Source of the DNA: Pseudomonadota bacterium
Lineage (GTDB): Bacteria; Myxococcota_A; Polyangia; Fen-1088
Direction of reading: 5' to 3'
Assembly: GCA_017881245.1 (NCBI GenBank)
Contig: JADGRC010000110.1
Span: 1-58,029 of the forward strand
DNA: 58,029 nucleotides
Numbering within the stretch: the stretch's first letter is position 1; each line of letters begins with the position of its first letter. The notes beneath the pieces were generated by a model. The model did not search any database. It was not told the DNA's origin and saw only the letters and a list, made by a program, of their open reading frames with translations. Position numbers and translations under genes: made by a program. Positions 16,996 through 24,474 of the stretch are shown one piece after another.

Positions 16996-17205
16996 TCAGG
17001 GCTCGTCGTAGATGGTGTCGTGCTCGACGGAGGTTCGCCCAGGTCTGCCAGACCAGAGGCCAACGGGCCCGCGTTCGACCGGTCGAAGCCAAACCTTGCC
17101 GATTGCCTCCCGAATCAGCGAAGCGACACTTCTGCGCTGGCCCTTTGCAACGCGGTGAAGGGCCGCGAGTTGGTCCTCAGGCAGGTAGACCTGTGTTTTG
17201 GTCAT
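16996..17205 (-). CDS. vapB: Ribbon-helix-helix antitoxin
   Basis: 69 residues beginning MTKTQVYLPEDQLAALHRVAKGQRRSVASLIREAIGKV, a clear ribbon-helix-helix DNA-binding fold. The tail (TSVEHDTIYDEP) is acidic and suited to cover the PIN toxin encoded next. No Shine-Dalgarno sequence is present, and a strong sigma70-like promoter ends seven bases upstream, so the message is likely leaderless. Longer in-frame starts exist, but the RHH fold begins at this methionine. Confidence 0.85.
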   Translation of the reverse strand: MTKTQVYLPEDQLAALHRVAKGQRRSVASLIREAIGKVWLRPVERGPVGLWSGRPGRTSVEHDTIYDEP

Positions 17206-17212
17206 ATGTGTC

Positions 17213-17241
17213 AGTATAGAGTGGCCGGCGACACCTATCAA
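17213..17241 (-). promoter_or_regulatory. Sigma70-type promoter for the RHH/PIN module, leaderless
   Basis: Minus strand TTGATA (17241-17236), a 17-bp spacer and TATACT (17218-17213) give a near-consensus promoter. The predicted transcription start coincides with the antitoxin ATG at 17205. Confidence 0.6.
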
Positions 17242-17303
17242 TCGTGCCTGTGTCTTGTCTGGCGCGCGGTGCATAGCAACGGATCTCCGCCTGGAAAGTC
17301 CGC

Positions 17304-17531
17304 TCACCCCCGGTGAGAAATTCGCGGCCGTCGTCGTCCATGAATCAGGCCTCGGCGCAGGCGCTCGGCCGGCGTTAGCGTCAGGTTGCGCAGGATGTGA
17401 AACACGTCTCCCTCGTCGGCCTGCAGCTTCGCCGCAAGGCGACGGGCAGCAGCACGCAGGGCCAGGCGGCCCTCGAGCTCCGCGCGCTGTTCCTTCGGCA
17501 ACGATGCCAGTTCGTCTTCCAAGGTATCCAC
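17304..17531 (-). CDS. Small hypothetical protein, possible antitoxin-type companion
   Basis: If read from a GTG at 17531, about 75 residues: VDTLEDELASLPKEQ, then a helical basic stretch RLALRAAARRLAAKLQADEGDVFHILRNLTLTPAERLRRGL, and a basic end. The frame is open further upstream, but that part is cysteine/arginine-rich and unlikely to be coding. No ribosome binding site is evident. It is similar in size and arginine-rich tail to the short gene at 43401, which precedes a nucleotidyltransferase. No partner gene follows here, so it may be an orphan or remnant. Function not recognised. Confidence 0.35.
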   Translation of the reverse strand: MDTLEDELASLPKEQRAELEGRLALRAAARRLAAKLQADEGDVFHILRNLTLTPAERLRRGLIHGRRRPRISHRG

Positions 17532-17692
17532 GGGGGGAATGTAGCAGTCCCTCGCGCACCCAGATCGGATGGCGCCAAACCTCGACGGCCCATCGCGTCG
17601 GCACGTGGACCCGCTCGGCGGGGTCGACCGTGCGCGGTGACCGCGGCCAAATGGTCGCTTGCACCAACATAACTTGTTCCAGCAACACCTTA

Positions 17693-17722
17693 TTGACATG
17701 TATTAAACCAGGTTATTATATA
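17693..17722 (+). promoter_or_regulatory. Sigma70-type promoter and inverted repeat of the ATPase gene, probably leaderless
   Basis: TTGACA at 17693-17698 and TATATA at 17717-17722 are separated by 18 bp in an AT-rich patch unlike its surroundings. The start of transcription would fall at the GTGATG that opens the gene. GTTAT-N3-ATAAC (17712-17724) overlaps the -10 box and could be an operator. Confidence 0.55.
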
Positions 17723-17729
17723 ACAAGTG

Positions 17730-19136
17730 ATGTTGACAGGACTGCGATCGGCCGAGAGTGCCCGCCTGGCCGAGTATTGCGATGACGAGGAAGCGCATTT
17801 TGTGGTGGTTTACGGACGGCGGCGCGTTGGGAAGTCGGTGCTGTTAACACAGTTTCTGAAGGACCGACCTGGCGTCTACTTCGAAGCCTCTCAGAATGCC
17901 ACCCCCGCCGACGAGATCCGGCGTTTCCTGGCTGACGCTTTCAGGCAACTCGGTCTGGGCGAGGCCCATGTGACCGCCGACGACTGGCTTGCGGCCTTCT
18001 CCCTCGTGTTCAAGCTGGCCCGCCCTGGCCGGCGCTTCGTCCTGTGCATCGACGAATTTCCCTGGTTGGCGGAAGAGTCGCCGGACGCCCTCAGTCTACT
18101 CAAGCAATTCTGGGATCGGAATCAGAACGATCCGCGCCTCATGTTGGTGCTGTGCGGATCGAACACCAGCGCCCTCAAGCGATACTTCGCCGGCAGCGCT
18201 CCGGTCATGGGACGTCGAACCCGTAACCTCGAGATAACACCGCTTTCGCTGCGCGGCGTACGGGCGTTCTTTCCCGACTACGGTCACGACGAGCTGGCGC
18301 TCGCGTATTTTCTCTGCGGCGGATACCCCGGCTATCTGCGGCAGCTGGACGCGACTGTGTCGGTGCGACGAAATATCGAGCGGACGTTCCTGCGTGACGA
18401 CCACGTCTTCGCGCGCGAGGCCGATTTCCTGCTACGCGAGGAGCAAATCACCGACATCCCGGTGTACCTGCACATCCTGCGTTCCGTGGCCGCCGGCCGT
18501 CATCGTCTGGGCGAAATCGAGGCTGCGGCCGAAACCCAAAGGGCCCACGCTGTTCAGCAGCTGGTCAGTTTGGGTCTGCTTGAAAAACGCCTGCCCGTCG
18601 GCGGCAAGGCGGCTCGGCCCAAATACTTTCTGACCAACCCCGTGCTCTGCTTCGGATTGCGCTTCGGCCCAGCCCTGCAGAGCTTTCTGCGACTGCTCCC
18701 GGCGGCGGAGCTCTATGCCCGCATCCAGCCGCACCTGGATGCCTATTGGGGAATGCGGTGGGAGGAATGCGTCCTTTGCCACCTCCCGGAACTTCTGGCG
18801 GCCGAGGGTACGACCGAGGTGCGCGTGCACGGCAGCTATTGGGACGACAGCCACAAAGTCCAAGTCGACGTGGTGGTCCAAGAAAGCAAGACCCGCTGGC
18901 AATTCGGCGAATGCAAATGGGGCGCGGCCTCCCCGACCGACGCTCTGGCGCAGCTGCGCGAATCCGTGTCCAAGCATCCCGCGGCGCAGCCATCAGCGAC
19001 ACAGCGGCTGCGCCTTTTCCTTTCGGCCAAACCAAAGGCCGCCAACGCGGCACAGGCGGCCGGGATCACTGTCACGACCGTCAAAGATCTGCTGGCTCTT
19101 CCGGCAATGTCCCTGCCACCTCAGGCATCCGGCTGA
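17730..19136 (+). CDS. AAA-type ATPase with C-terminal DUF234 nuclease-like domain
   Basis: 468 residues. N-terminal P-loop ATPase of the archaeal ATPase_2 type: Walker A GRRRVGKSVLL (about 30-40), Walker B VLCIDEFPWL (about 107-116) and sensor segment LVLCGSNTSALK. A winged-helix region follows (HILRSVAAGRHRLGEIEAAA). The C-terminal DUF234 domain keeps PD-(D/E)xK-like residues: VQVDVVVQE then WQFGECKWG. Family members are mobile, frequent in archaea and scattered in bacteria, with unknown function; defence or mobile-element roles have been proposed. Here it is a single gene with its own AT-rich promoter and no Shine-Dalgarno, which points to horizontal transfer. GTG 17727 or ATG 17730 may be the start. 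Confidence 0.9.
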   Translation: MLTGLRSAESARLAEYCDDEEAHFVVVYGRRRVGKSVLLTQFLKDRPGVYFEASQNATPADEIRRFLADAFRQLGLGEAHVTADDWLAAFSLVFKLARPGRRFVLCIDEFPWLAEESPDALSLLKQFWDRNQNDPRLMLVLCGSNTSALKRYFAGSAPVMGRRTRNLEITPLSLRGVRAFFPDYGHDELALAYFLCGGYPGYLRQLDATVSVRRNIERTFLRDDHVFAREADFLLREEQITDIPVYLHILRSVAAGRHRLGEIEAAAETQRAHAVQQLVSLGLLEKRLPVGGKAARPKYFLTNPVLCFGLRFGPALQSFLRLLPAAELYARIQPHLDAYWGMRWEECVLCHLPELLAAEGTTEVRVHGSYWDDSHKVQVDVVVQESKTRWQFGECKWGAASPTDALAQLRESVSKHPAAQPSATQRLRLFLSAKPKAANAAQAAGITVTTVKDLLALPAMSLPPQASG

Positions 19137-19219
19137 TGTGTCCAGGTCACCCCGGAATACGCAGGCAGGTATCGGGGCCGCTCGCGAATCAAGAATCCAG
19201 TGGCTACAGTTGAGAGGTC

Positions 19220-19435
19220 ATGACTTCGTTTTTGGTTTCTGAATTCGGGGTGCCTGGTGGTATTGCGTTGCTTGCCATCGTGGTCCTTTTGGCGCTGTCC
19301 AAGCGCAGCCGTGCGGTGCTCGGCGAAACCATCAAGCACCCCTTCCGTCCGGCGGTCATGATGCATGTCGCTGGGGATGAGATCCGCGTCGTCGAGAATT
19401 CAAACGACTCTCGTAAAACACCGGCGCCAGCGTAG
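19220..19435 (+). CDS. Small single-pass membrane protein, hypothetical
   Basis: 71 residues: MTSFLVSEFG, a transmembrane helix GGIALLAIVVLLAL, then a basic region KRSRAVLGETIKHPFRPAVMMH. GAGAGG lies three to eight bases before the ATG. The positive-inside charge pattern suggests the C terminus is cytosolic. Not recognised. It follows the ATPase gene by about 80 bases and might be co-transcribed. Confidence 0.45.
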   Translation: MTSFLVSEFGVPGGIALLAIVVLLALSKRSRAVLGETIKHPFRPAVMMHVAGDEIRVVENSNDSRKTPAPA

Positions 19436-19779
19436 TCCCGAAAGGCGTGGCGAGACGTGCCCAACCTGCCAACCAGCCTGACGCCCGCGTTCAAACTCGT
19501 CTTCGTTTCCACGCTCGTACCATGTTTGTGTCTCTCGTCGTGTGCGGGGCTGGCTCCTGGGAGTCCCGCTATGCTTCGACCGTGTCGGAGGGGACGGCGT
19601 AGCAACGGCGAAGGACGGTGCTCTGCCAGAAGGGTGGGCCACGGCCATGTCCGAGATGCGGGGCAAGGTGTGGAACACGGGCTTGCCGCAACGACGAGGC
19701 GTTGAAAGGCTCACCGCCATCCCCCCGAGCGCGTTTTCTGCGGCATTGGCAAGTCCACGTCGAGCACCGAGCGCCTTGG
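19436..19779. other. Intergenic stretch with a dispersed repeat
   Basis: No convincing gene. The frames open here have poor composition. It contains the second copy of the 55-bp repeat (19703-19757) shared with the region upstream of the CBS gene. Confidence 0.6.
19703..19757. repeat. 55-bp dispersed repeat, copy 2
   Basis: Same orientation as the copy at 11767-11821 and differing at about three positions. It ends 22 bases before the stop codon of the multicopper oxidase gene (minus strand). Confidence 0.7.
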
Positions 19780-21369
19780 TCACTTGAGGAGGTGCATCAT
19801 GCCCATCAATCCGATCTCGGCATGATCCAAGATGTGGCAGTGATACATCCACATCCCAGGTCGATCGTCGTAGTGGACCGCGAATTTCAGCATCGACTTC
19901 CGGACCACATTAACGGTGTCCTTCCATTCACCGGGCACCGCGGGAAGGCCGGTGTCGGGATCGAGGATCTGGAAGAAAAATCCATGAAGGTGAATCGGGT
20001 GATCGGAACCGGTTTGGTTGTCTATCGTCCAAATATCGGTGTCCCCCACGTGCGCGGTGATCGCCCCGGCGTGCGAGCCGGCGAAGGGCTCTCCGTTGAT
20101 CAAGAAGGAGAAGTCTTGGTTATCGTCCTGCCCTTCCTGAATGATGATCGTCTGGGGCAGCGCCTGTGACAGGTCGAGCGGTGCAATCGTTCGCAGCGTC
20201 GCGGGCAAGGGAGCAGGCGCGTCTCCTTCGACGTCCTCGGCGATCCTGACCCGAAAGAGGGCCTCCGCGGACTGCGTGTCTTGCAGGTACCCGCGATCGT
20301 AGGGCAGCCGCTCGACGATCAGTTCGGAGGCGATCGGGGCATCCGGTGTGACCAAGATGTCGGCACGCTCGCTTGGCGCGAGCATGAAATCCGGGCCGGT
20401 CAACGGCGTCTCGCGCAACCCGCCGTCGCCCCCAATTCGCACCACGGTCTGCCCCGCGATCCCAATCCGGTAGTATCGAGAAGTTGCGGCGTTGAGGACG
20501 CGCCAGCGCTGCCTCTGACCCCTGCGCGCAAGGAGACTTGGATTCACGCGGCCGTTCACCAGGAGCACGTTACCCTCGCGGCCGAAGATCATCTCGAGCA
20601 GATGGGACCCATCATACGATCTCAGTGTGCCATCGGGCTCAATGGACATGTCGCTCAATACGAGCACGACCTCGGAACCGAAATCGACGGCGGGCGGACC
20701 GTCATCGTCGACCAGGATGGCCCCGTATAGGCCACTTGCGACCTGTTCACTGGCCCGAAAATGAGGGTGGTACCAAAACAACCCCGCATCAGGCAGCGTG
20801 AACCTATACTCGAAGCTGCCTCCAGGCTCGACCGGTGGTTGGGCATCGGGGGTTCCGTCCATTGCGGCAGGCACCCGAACGCCGTGCCAATGAATCGTGG
20901 TTGCCTCCGGCAGGTTGTTCGTGAAATGAACGATCAGAGTGTCTCCACGCTTGGCGTGCAGGAGAGGCCCAGGAACACTGCCGTTGTACGTGAAGACAGT
21001 CGTTGGATTCGTGAAACCGAAGTCGATGGAGGCCGACCTCGCCTCGAGGTTCACCTCCAGAACGTTCGGATCCTCGTTGAGGTCCACCGGGACTTGCAAG
21101 GCGATCTCGTCGGACCAACCCAACGGCGGTGGTACCGCTAGCGGTACCACGCCCACGCCGCCGCACGCGCCGTCCGCGCAGTCGGTCCCGACACCGCCCC
21201 CGACGCCGCCCGACGCGCCACCCCCGCCACAGCTCGCGGCCAGCGCCATCATCCACGCGCCAGCGACGGTCAGGCGCGCAAATTCGAACGGCCGCTCCAG
21301 TTTTCCCTGACGCGCCAGCTTTCCTTGAGTTGTCCAGGGACCTCGGGCCCGTCGGCTCAGCAACAACAT
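19780..21369 (-). CDS. Multicopper oxidase, exported
   Basis: 529 residues. An N-terminal signal (VAGAWMMALAASC, possibly lipidated) and a Gly-rich linker precede three cupredoxin domains. All copper motifs are present: HWHG (type 2/3), WYHPH, HPIHLHGF and the C-terminal HCHILDHAEIGLM, where the cysteine is the type 1 copper ligand and the methionine the axial ligand. Such enzymes couple oxidation of metals or phenols to reduction of oxygen to water, in the periplasm or at the surface. It lies downstream of two small membrane protein genes on the same strand. A 22-bp perfect palindrome sits in the linker-coding part. CotA- or CueO-like; the substrate cannot be told from sequence. Confidence 0.93.
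   Translation of the reverse strand: MLLLSRRARGPWTTQGKLARQGKLERPFEFARLTVAGAWMMALAASCGGGGASGGVGGGVGTDCADGACGGVGVVPLAVPPPLGWSDEIALQVPVDLNEDPNVLEVNLEARSASIDFGFTNPTTVFTYNGSVPGPLLHAKRGDTLIVHFTNNLPEATTIHWHGVRVPAAMDGTPDAQPPVEPGGSFEYRFTLPDAGLFWYHPHFRASEQVASGLYGAILVDDDGPPAVDFGSEVVLVLSDMSIEPDGTLRSYDGSHLLEMIFGREGNVLLVNGRVNPSLLARRGQRQRWRVLNAATSRYYRIGIAGQTVVRIGGDGGLRETPLTGPDFMLAPSERADILVTPDAPIASELIVERLPYDRGYLQDTQSAEALFRVRIAEDVEGDAPAPLPATLRTIAPLDLSQALPQTIIIQEGQDDNQDFSFLINGEPFAGSHAGAITAHVGDTDIWTIDNQTGSDHPIHLHGFFFQILDPDTGLPAVPGEWKDTVNVVRKSMLKFAVHYDDRPGMWMYHCHILDHAEIGLMGMMHLLK
21129..21150. promoter_or_regulatory. 22-bp perfect palindrome inside the oxidase linker
   Basis: Half-site GTGGTACCGCT followed by its exact complement. 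It lies within codons for the Val/Pro-rich linker of the multicopper oxidase. Another pair of GGTACC sites (22069-22074 and 22081-22086) lies in the promoter gap upstream of this gene cluster. Confidence 0.35.
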
Positions 21370-21424
21370 CGCAACACGGTTCTATCCACTGGCTGGTCGC
21401 GCCAATTCCCTCGCTCTATCCGCG

Positions 21425-21688
21425 TCAGGCGCTCTTCTCGAGTTCCTCCACCAGCGTCTCGGTGAACGCCTTCTGGGCCGCCTCGGCCGCCTCTCGCAGA
21501 GCATGTGGCGCGTTCGTGACCTTGTCTCGGGCGGCATCGACGACGGACTGCAGTCGGGCGCGACTCTGAACGCCCGAACGGGGCGCGTTCAGGTACATAA
21601 TGGCCGCGCCCGCGGCCACGCCCCCGAGCAGAGCCAACAATACTTGCCCTCCCGTAAAACCTTGCTGGATGACCTCACGTTCTCGCAT
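21425..21688 (-). CDS. YtxH-domain small membrane protein
   Basis: 87 residues from MREREVIQQG, chosen because AGGGAG lies seven bases upstream; an ATG two codons earlier overlaps that site. One transmembrane helix (VLLALLGGVAAGAAIMYLNAP) is followed by an amphipathic charged tail (LQSVVDAARDKVTNAPHALREAAEAAQKAF), typical of YtxH-like gas-vesicle/stress-associated proteins. It overlaps the end of the preceding gene by about 14 bases, so the two are translated together. Role unknown; likely inner-membrane anchored with the tail in the cytosol. Confidence 0.7.
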   Translation of the reverse strand: MREREVIQQGFTGGQVLLALLGGVAAGAAIMYLNAPRSGVQSRARLQSVVDAARDKVTNAPHALREAAEAAQKAFTETLVEELEKSA

Positions 21689-22016
21689 GACCATTCTCCC
21701 TTGGTGTTGTCGTGTTTTTCTCTTCCGCCGCGACCGACGATTCCGTCTCCGATGATGATTCGCGCCAAGCCTTGAACGCCGCCACGGCGGCCGGCACCAA
21801 GGCGGCGCCGACGGCCGACAGGGTTTGGTTCGTTGGTGCTTGAATTCGATTGATGACCCCGTCAAGTCCGTCAAGCGTCCGTTCCATCCGAACGCGGGTC
21901 GACGTAATGGTTCGCTGGGCCGTCCGGAGGGTCAAAAACAGCTGCAGCGCCAAGGGCAGCGCCAAGCCGGCCCCAAACGCCAGCATCACCAGCCTTATCG
22001 TCTCTCCGGTCGACAT
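21675..22016 (-). CDS. Small membrane protein, hypothetical
   Basis: 113 residues. An N-terminal helix (IRLVMLAFGAGLALPLALQLFL) anchors the protein; a long amphipathic helix follows (RTAQRTITSTRVRMERTLDGLDGVINRI), then a weak second hydrophobic segment and a polar tail. It looks like a membrane-tethered coiled-coil protein. The gene overlaps the YtxH-like gene and is divergent from the diheme cytochrome gene. Not assigned to a known family. Confidence 0.65.
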   Translation of the reverse strand: MSTGETIRLVMLAFGAGLALPLALQLFLTLRTAQRTITSTRVRMERTLDGLDGVINRIQAPTNQTLSAVGAALVPAAVAAFKAWRESSSETESSVAAEEKNTTTPRENGHART

Positions 22017-22169
22017 GATGCCAGTCAGAACTGCAATTCCATGACCAGATCAAGCTCGGCAGATCATAGGTACCTGCCGCGGTACCACGTAAGATTTGCG
22101 CTATGTAACCCTGCCACGAAGGAATTGCGTAAAATCGCGACGGTCTGGTCGCGGCAGCTCGCTTTGACT

Positions 22170-22185
22170 TGGCCGGTCGGTTGCA
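22170..22185 (+). promoter_or_regulatory. Sigma54-like sequence before the diheme cytochrome
   Basis: TGGCCGG-TCGG-TTGCA has GG-N10-GC spacing and a perfect -12 half. The predicted start (about 22196) falls on the GTGATG that opens the gene, so it is real only if the message is leaderless. Confidence 0.35.
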
Positions 22186-22198
22186 CGCCGGTCCCGTG

Positions 22199-23134
22199 AT
22201 GTCCGCGTCATTGTATCTGCTATTTCTGGCGGCTGCGATTGTGCCCCCCGTCCCGACGGGAAAGGGTCCTTGGCCCACGCGACAACAGACCGCCGACTTC
22301 TGGGATCTCGATTGGCAACTTGGGCCCGCCTCTGTCCAGCCCAAGGCGAAACCTCCCACCGCGTCGATGGGCCTGCGGGCGCAAGGCGCGTCCGTGTACC
22401 GTCAGCGCTGCTCCACGTGTCACGGCGACAACGGAAGAGGCGATGGTCCCGACGCGGCACGTTTCGATATTAGGCCAACGAATTTCACATACGGATTCTA
22501 CAAGCTCCGTTCCACGCCATTCCCCTCGATTCCGACGGATCTCGATCTCTTCACCACGTTGACCCGAGGAATTCATGGCACGCCCATGTTGCCCTGGAGG
22601 CAGCTCAGCGAAAAAGAGCGCTGGGCACTGGTCACGCACCTCAAGTCGTTGTCGCCTCGCTTCAAAATGGAGCGTGTCCAAAAGTCGATCCGTATCCCGC
22701 CGCCGCCCCCCGAAACCGACGAGCTGAGACTCCGCGGACAGCGGCTCTACGCGCTCATGGAATGCGCGACGTGCCACGGTGACGCGGGCGCCGCGGACGG
22801 TCCGATCGCGAAGGACACGCGGCAGTGGGGTCCAAACAGCGCCGCGCCAATTCGGGACTTCACGCGTGGGCGGTTCATTCGCGGGACAGAGATGACGGAT
22901 CTGTTTGTGACTCTGCAGACCGGAATGGACGGCACGATGATGGGTTCGTACAACGCTCTGCTCAGCGAGGATGAAGTCTGGGCGGTGGCCGCATACGTTC
23001 GGGCCCTGATCCTCGAACATCCAGTCGAACATTTCCCGCGCGCGCGTACGTCGGGCTCCCGGGCGGCGTCCTTGACACCACGATCCCAACACAAGGCCGG
23101 CAAAACGGCCGACGACCAGACAGCCCCGCACTAG
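22199..23134 (+). CDS. Exported diheme cytochrome c
   Basis: 311 residues. A signal segment (LYLLFLAAAIVPPVPTG) leads to two class I cytochrome c domains. Each has its heme motif: CSTCHGDNGRGDGP at about residue 71, with a later methionine (HGTPMLPW), and CATCHGDAGAADGP at about 190, with MMGSYNALLSEDEVWAVAAYVR as the C-terminal helix. It is likely a periplasmic electron carrier. An in-frame TTG/GTG upstream would add up to ten residues that do not look like a signal peptide. The C-terminal 30 residues are polar. It faces away from the multicopper oxidase cluster, and the two could share an electron-transfer role. Confidence 0.9.
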   Translation: MSASLYLLFLAAAIVPPVPTGKGPWPTRQQTADFWDLDWQLGPASVQPKAKPPTASMGLRAQGASVYRQRCSTCHGDNGRGDGPDAARFDIRPTNFTYGFYKLRSTPFPSIPTDLDLFTTLTRGIHGTPMLPWRQLSEKERWALVTHLKSLSPRFKMERVQKSIRIPPPPPETDELRLRGQRLYALMECATCHGDAGAADGPIAKDTRQWGPNSAAPIRDFTRGRFIRGTEMTDLFVTLQTGMDGTMMGSYNALLSEDEVWAVAAYVRALILEHPVEHFPRARTSGSRAASLTPRSQHKAGKTADDQTAPH

Positions 23135-23295
23135 ATGCCTTACCCGATTGGGATCGCGACAAACGAAGCAAAGTTTCCGAATGGCGACGGCGGTAGCCTT
23201 TCCATGAACCCCGAGGTGCGGCTGCGCCGCACCGGCGTCGTCGACAAGCGGGTGGCCCCGCGGGGAGGGCGAGCCCTCCCGCCGAAGGCGCGTTC

Positions 23296-24297
23296 TTATG
23301 GAGTCTGCGTCGTCGTGCCAGCCGTGGGCGGCGACAACGGCATCGTGAAGAGATCATTCATGATCGGCACCGCGCTTGGTTGCGCCGCGCAAGGAACGGG
23401 GTCCACCCCGAGTATCGCCTGCTCGGTCTTCACATAGGCGGTGGTGTCGTATTCCGTGTGGGAGATGAACCCAGGTTTCGCATTCGGCGAAATCGCGATG
23501 AACGGGGGATCGTCGCCCTTGCTGCTACCCTCGTCCCACAGCAAGAACAAGACGCCGCCATTCTTGTAGGCGTCGGTGCCAAGAATCTTCGGCACCTCGC
23601 GGGCAAGCCATGCGTCTCCGGTGGCGATTGAACCGTCATGCATGTCATTCGTCAAATTCGGCGTGATGAAGACGTAGTTGGGGATCTGACCCGACGCTAC
23701 GTCGGCGTCGAACTGGGAGTAGTCGACGACGTGTTCATTGCATCGAGCGGACGGCTGAAACGTCGTGCCGTCCGACCCGCTGATGTCCGAGAAATACGCG
23801 AAGGGGTTGTGCTTAACCGCATACTGGCCGTGGGAACGCAGACCGCACGGTGCGCCCATGCTTTCCTGATAGGTCTTCCACGTCAGTCCCGCGCTCTCGA
23901 TCTGATCAGCCAAATGTGACCGCGAGGCGATCGCCGTTTGCGGCGAAGGATCGTCGTCGTTCAACACACCGAAGTTCTCCCCGGCGACCATCCAGAAGTA
24001 GTTCGGCTTGCTCGGATGAACGTACGGATCATGATATCCAGCCGCATCGGCGTTCTGGCTCATCAAGCTGTTGATGAACGGGGCCTGCGCATTCCCCTTG
24101 ATCTGATCGTAGTTGTGATTCTCCATCACGATGTTGAACACCGTTCCGCCCCAGCCCGGCGGCCGTTGAGCGGTCGTCGCGGTCAGCGCCCGACATTCGA
24201 CCGATGTGTTGCCCGACGTATTGCCTGCTCCAACACAACCAGCCACGGCCAATGTCGGAAGCAGAGCACCCAAGAGGACCGATGCGTGGTTTTTCAT
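23296..24297 (-). CDS. Secreted phosphoesterase (phospholipase C/acid phosphatase family), lipoprotein
   Basis: 333 residues from MKNHASVLLGALLPTLAVAGC, where the lipobox AGC suggests lipidation. The phosphoesterase family (PF04185) signature is seen: FNIVMENHNYDQIKG near the start of the domain, where the E-N pair binds metal; YHDPYVHPSKPNY; YVFITPNLTNDMHDG; and LLWDEGSSKGDDPPF. Members hydrolyse phosphate mono- or diesters such as phospholipids outside the cytoplasm. Longer in-frame starts exist to 24426, but the signal peptide fixes the start. It is divergent from the globin kinase gene, with about 175 bases between. Confidence 0.88.
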   Translation of the reverse strand: MKNHASVLLGALLPTLAVAGCVGAGNTSGNTSVECRALTATTAQRPPGWGGTVFNIVMENHNYDQIKGNAQAPFINSLMSQNADAAGYHDPYVHPSKPNYFWMVAGENFGVLNDDDPSPQTAIASRSHLADQIESAGLTWKTYQESMGAPCGLRSHGQYAVKHNPFAYFSDISGSDGTTFQPSARCNEHVVDYSQFDADVASGQIPNYVFITPNLTNDMHDGSIATGDAWLAREVPKILGTDAYKNGGVLFLLWDEGSSKGDDPPFIAISPNAKPGFISHTEYDTTAYVKTEQAILGVDPVPCAAQPSAVPIMNDLFTMPLSPPTAGTTTQTP

Positions 24298-24409
24298 GTT
24301 GAAGAAGTGAGCACCAACAGGCCCGCGACAAGCGAAAGGATTGCGCGTCTGGAAGGTGGAAGTAGACCGACCCAACGACAACCGCGGGCAGCGGCGCATC
24401 TCACGCGAG

Positions 24410-24425
24410 TGGCACGACCACTGCA
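24410..24425 (+). promoter_or_regulatory. Sigma54 promoter of the globin sensor kinase operon
   Basis: TGGCACG-ACCA-CTGCA is a perfect -24 element with one mismatch in -12 and GG-N10-GC spacing, nearly identical to the site at 9158. The predicted start near 24436 gives a 39-base leader. Confidence 0.7.
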
Positions 24426-24474
24426 CTCGGACTCATCCTGAAGGGCTTCTCTCAAAGGTCCCCAGGACACAAAC

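Noticed and set aside
19703-19757. 55-bp repeat considered as an integron attC site
   Set aside because: No GTTRRRY/RYYYAAC core pair or paired inner boxes, and no integrase nearby.
22032-22047. TGGTCAT-GGAA-TTGCA before the small membrane gene at 22016
   Set aside because: The -24 half is poor and the start would lie five bases before the ATG.
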